DNA of 64,000 bases from contig JBIIHQ010000004.1 of NCBI GenBank assembly GCA_044235645.1, positions 124,001-188,000 of the forward strand, in the 5' to 3' direction. The notes under the pieces were generated by a model. The model saw nothing but the letters and a program-made list of their open reading frames with translations, was not told where the DNA came from and did no database searches. Origin of the DNA: OMIW01 sp044235645. Its GTDB lineage: Bacteria > Bdellovibrionota_C > UBA2361 > OMIW01. Shown in pieces: positions 61,678 through 64,000 of the stretch; positions within the stretch are counted from its first letter, which is position 1, and each line of letters begins with the position of its first letter. The position numbers were made by a program, and so were the translations under genes.

Positions 61678-62067
61678 CTACCTGGTTAAGGGCGGAAACT
61701 GCTCAGCTCGAATCTCTTTTATCCGATTGTACTCGTCGACAAAAATGACTTTTGGTTGGTGTTGTCTGGCAAATTCCTCGGGGATTATACAGAAGGCTGC
61801 GATGATAATCGTATCTTCTAATTCGACAAGATGAGCGGCCGCCCCATTAACTGAAATGTCATCGCGGCCCGGTGCGCCAGCGATTACATAGGTTTGGAAA
61901 CGAGTACCACGAGTGACGTTCCAGACGTGGACCTCTTCATTCGGCAGCAAGTCAGTCGCCTCAATAAGAGGAAGGGGGACGGCGATACTACCCTCATAGT
62001 GGATATCGGCGTGCGTGACGGTGGCACCATGTATTTTTGCCCGAAGCATTGAACGAAACAGCGTCAT
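61678..62067 (-). CDS. panD: Aspartate 1-decarboxylase PanD (pyruvoyl enzyme)
   Basis: Makes beta-alanine from aspartate for pantothenate. 129 residues; the pro-enzyme cleaves itself between Gly26 and Ser27 in YEGSIAV to form the pyruvoyl group. MLRAKIHGATVTHADIHY, the NVTRGTRFQTYVIAG strand and the SVNGAAAHLVELEDTIIIAAF block are standard. It lies 88 bases downstream of panB and 62 upstream of smpB on the same strand. Confidence 0.97.
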   Translation of the reverse strand: MTLFRSMLRAKIHGATVTHADIHYEGSIAVPLPLIEATDLLPNEEVHVWNVTRGTRFQTYVIAGAPGRDDISVNGAAAHLVELEDTIIIAAFCIIPEEFARQHQPKVIFVDEYNRIKEIRAEQFPPLTR

Positions 62068-62155
62068 ACGTCTTGATCCTCACCTCTTACCATCGTGCTC
62101 GGCATTTTTTGGACAGCCGAGGTGCGAGTTTGTGGCCTTCATTTGTTTGACAACG

Positions 62156-62983
62156 TCATCGATCACCATAAGAATGCTCTGGTCCTGGGAATTTCCCGGC
62201 GAGAACTTCATTGACGTAGCCAGCCACTGATTGTAGCACCGCCTCCTTCAAGTTTCCAAACTGCTTTACAAATTTCGGACTCTCTCGCAGTGATAGGCCT
62301 AGCATATCATGGGTGACAAGGATTTGCCCGCGACATGAGCTCCCTGCTCCGATACCGATAGTCGGTATCGATACCTCTCTCGATATTTCAGCTCCAAGCT
62401 CGCTTGGTACCCCTTCGACCACAAGACAAAAGGCACCCGCTGACTCAACGGCACGAGCATCAGCGAGAATCTGACTGCGAGTGCGGGAGCGGAGGTTCTT
62501 CTCTCCCTCCTTACCCTTCCCCTGCACGCGGTATCCCCCCATCCGATTCACGGATTGGGGGGTTAGGCCGATGTGCCCCATCACCGGTATCTCTGCCCGC
62601 ACAATAGCTCTGATAGTATCCGCGAAGGGTGCGCCTCCCTCCAGTTTTACCCCCCCCACGCCGCCTTCTTGCACGAGCCTCCCAGCATTTCTTACAGCCT
62701 CCTCGGTGGACACCTGATAGGATAGGAAGGGCATGTCTCCTACAACAAAGGCTCGCTGAACGCCAGCAGTTACGCAGGCACAATGGTATACCATTTGATC
62801 CATCGTTACTGGGAGGGTGTTACCCTTGCCTTGCATCGGCGATGCGAGTGAATCGCCGACGAGGACCAGATCGATTCCCGCTTTATCGAGAAGGACCGCC
62901 ATTGTAAAGTCATACGCAGTGAGGCAGGTGATGGGCCGGGGCGCATCAGCTAGCCATGGGGCGGTAATTCGGATGGGATGCAT
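62156..62983 (-). CDS. panB: Ketopantoate hydroxymethyltransferase PanB
   Basis: Adds a hydroxymethyl group from 5,10-methylene-THF to alpha-ketoisovalerate. From ATG 62983 the protein has 275 residues; an ATG at 63040 would add 19 polar residues unlike the family, so it is less likely. Visible motifs: ITCLTAYDFTMAVLLDKAGI, VLVGDSLASPMQG (metal-binding Asp), FVVGDMPFLSY, GGVKLEGG, MGHIGLTPQSVNRMGGYRVQG, and IGIGAGSSCRGQILV. It opens the panB-panD-smpB unit and is divergent from nagZ. Confidence 0.96.
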   Translation of the reverse strand: MHPIRITAPWLADAPRPITCLTAYDFTMAVLLDKAGIDLVLVGDSLASPMQGKGNTLPVTMDQMVYHCACVTAGVQRAFVVGDMPFLSYQVSTEEAVRNAGRLVQEGGVGGVKLEGGAPFADTIRAIVRAEIPVMGHIGLTPQSVNRMGGYRVQGKGKEGEKNLRSRTRSQILADARAVESAGAFCLVVEGVPSELGAEISREVSIPTIGIGAGSSCRGQILVTHDMLGLSLRESPKFVKQFGNLKEAVLQSVAGYVNEVLAGKFPGPEHSYGDR

Positions 62984-63201
62984 ATTCGAACTCGTCGATT
63001 CGGTGGTTTCCTTGTTCGACCGATGTGGGTGGTTTTCCATAATTTGTCATCCCAACGACAGTTATCGTACTCTTCACAACGAGGTCCGCGCTGTTTGCTC
63101 TTCACTCGGGTCGTCAGCTCGATGGGGGCTTCGGTCCATTTCGAGCGGACGAATTCCCAAATCCTGGGGACCCTTCTCTCCGTTATCACAGGAAGTTTAT
63201 C

Positions 63202-64000
63202 ATGGTTGACCGATCGACACACCCGCGCGACCTTTTCCCCTTCGGAAACCATCTTATCGTGGGGCTCTCAGGGACCTTTTTATCGGATGAGGACAAAAAG
63301 GTTTTGGAGAGCCTTCGCCCTGTTGGGGTGCTTTTGCTTGCGCGAAACTTTGTGTACGGCAAACCGTACGGCGATTGGATCGATTCACTTGACACTCTCT
63401 TGGCTGAGGTGAAGCGGTATGCGGGTCGCTCGCAGATGCTAGTCACCCTCGACCACGAGGGGGGGACTGTTGTGAGAACTCCCCATCCGATTACTCGATT
63501 CCCTCCTCCCTGTCTCCTCAGAGAGCAGTCCTACAATGTAGCGCGCGCGACCGGGAGGGAGCTGTGCTCTCTCGGCGTAAACGTCTCATGGGCTCCATTG
63601 GCAGATATTAACTCAAATCCTAACAACCCGATCATCGGAGTGAGAGCGCTGAGTTCGGATCCGGTTGAAGTGGCGACATTTGCGAGAGCTTATGCTCGGG
63701 GCCTTTCAGACGCGGGGGTGATTGGGTGCGCAAAGCACTTTCCGGGTCACGGGGATACCAGTACCGACTCTCATCTCGAGCTTCCAGTCCTCCCTACCTC
63801 CCGAGAGGTCCTCCTGCAGCGAGAGTTGGTACCGTTTCGAGCTCTGTGCGGGGATGGAATTCCTCTCGTCATGACGGCTCATGTTTTATTTCCGGCTGTT
63901 GACCCATCGGAGCCCGCAACCTTCTCGCGAACGCTCATTCATGACCTTTTGAGAGGCGAGCTCGGATACGATGGGGTGGTTGTCTCCGACGATCTTGAGA
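63202..64000 (+). CDS. nagZ: Beta-N-acetylhexosaminidase NagZ (glycoside hydrolase family 3), partial
   Basis: Runs off the right edge; 266 codons are visible from ATG 63202 (AGGAAG about 6 bases upstream). NagZ removes N-acetylglucosamine from muropeptides in the cytoplasm during cell-wall recycling. Characteristic elements are LVTLDHEGGTV, APLADINSNPNNPIIGVRA, the signature KHFPGHGDTSTDSH with the catalytic His, and VVSDDLE with the nucleophile Asp at the very end. The pattern separates NagZ from larger family 3 beta-glucosidases. Confidence 0.95.
   Translation, partial: MVDRSTHPRDLFPFGNHLIVGLSGTFLSDEDKKVLESLRPVGVLLLARNFVYGKPYGDWIDSLDTLLAEVKRYAGRSQMLVTLDHEGGTVVRTPHPITRFPPPCLLREQSYNVARATGRELCSLGVNVSWAPLADINSNPNNPIIGVRALSSDPVEVATFARAYARGLSDAGVIGCAKHFPGHGDTSTDSHLELPVLPTSREVLLQRELVPFRALCGDGIPLVMTAHVLFPAVDPSEPATFSRTLIHDLLRGELGYDGVVVSDDLE

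Noticed and set aside
1..64000. CRISPR arrays, insertion sequences, integrases, toxin-antitoxin pairs
   Set aside because: No direct-repeat arrays, transposase motifs, integrase motifs or paired small toxin/antitoxin genes were seen on either strand.

Overview
The window is a chromosomal segment from a Gram-negative (diderm) bacterium. It carries Kdo synthesis (kdsA), a TolC-type outer-membrane channel, periplasmic proteins with Sec signals, NagZ and MreB. All genes read in the standard code. I see no rRNA, tRNA, CRISPR array, insertion sequence or phage gene, so the lineage cannot be fixed. The combination of Kdo genes, an orphan MutL/DUF6754 operon, a bacteriophytochrome and an FHA-linked type III secretion-like locus would fit a deltaproteobacterial/Myxococcota-like or neighbouring uncultured phylum; that is inference only.

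Layout. 1-9.6 kb is mostly housekeeping: an lptC-like start, kdsA and pyrG (minus), panC (plus), two membrane proteins, pcnB, sthA and pheA. 9.7-18.5 kb is a tightly overlapping minus-strand run: a barrel-sandwich protein, a MutL-type ASKHA ATPase with no glutamate mutase, four integral membrane proteins including a DUF6754 member, a small protein and two coiled-coil envelope proteins. 18.6-24.2 kb is a type I secretion cassette (ABC transporter, HlyD adaptor, TolC) with a Nudix hydrolase and a hexapeptide acyltransferase. 24.4-28.5 kb has a FlgM-like small protein, a proline-rich ORF, an orphan conjugative-pilin-like gene with a clear terminator, and a bacteriophytochrome whose kinase half has lost its phospho-acceptor histidine.

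28.6-35.4 kb has a periplasmic cyclophilin, an unknown protein with a possible helix-hairpin-helix region, an SbmA/BacA-like ABC exporter overlapping a HEAT-like secreted protein, and a TyrA-like dehydrogenase. 35.4-40.9 kb is an acyl-CoA carboxylase operon (biotin and carboxyltransferase subunits) with two transporters. 42-51 kb has maf, cysS, uvrC, a ComEC core, mreB and an RNase E/G. Then comes about 1.6 kb without a convincing gene, followed by a single-domain response regulator.

53.3-61.0 kb is the most unusual part: a plus-strand locus with two FHA-domain proteins, a SctQ/FliN-like C-ring protein, recognisable SctR and SctS export-gate subunits, two further membrane proteins in the places of SctT and SctU but strongly reduced, and a TPR protein. 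The ATPase, SctV, the rings and the needle genes are not in the window. A 21-codon ORF with a strong ribosome binding site and a terminator-like hairpin lies just upstream. The window ends with smpB, panD and panB (minus) and the start of nagZ (plus); with panC at 2.7 kb, the pantothenate genes bracket the segment.
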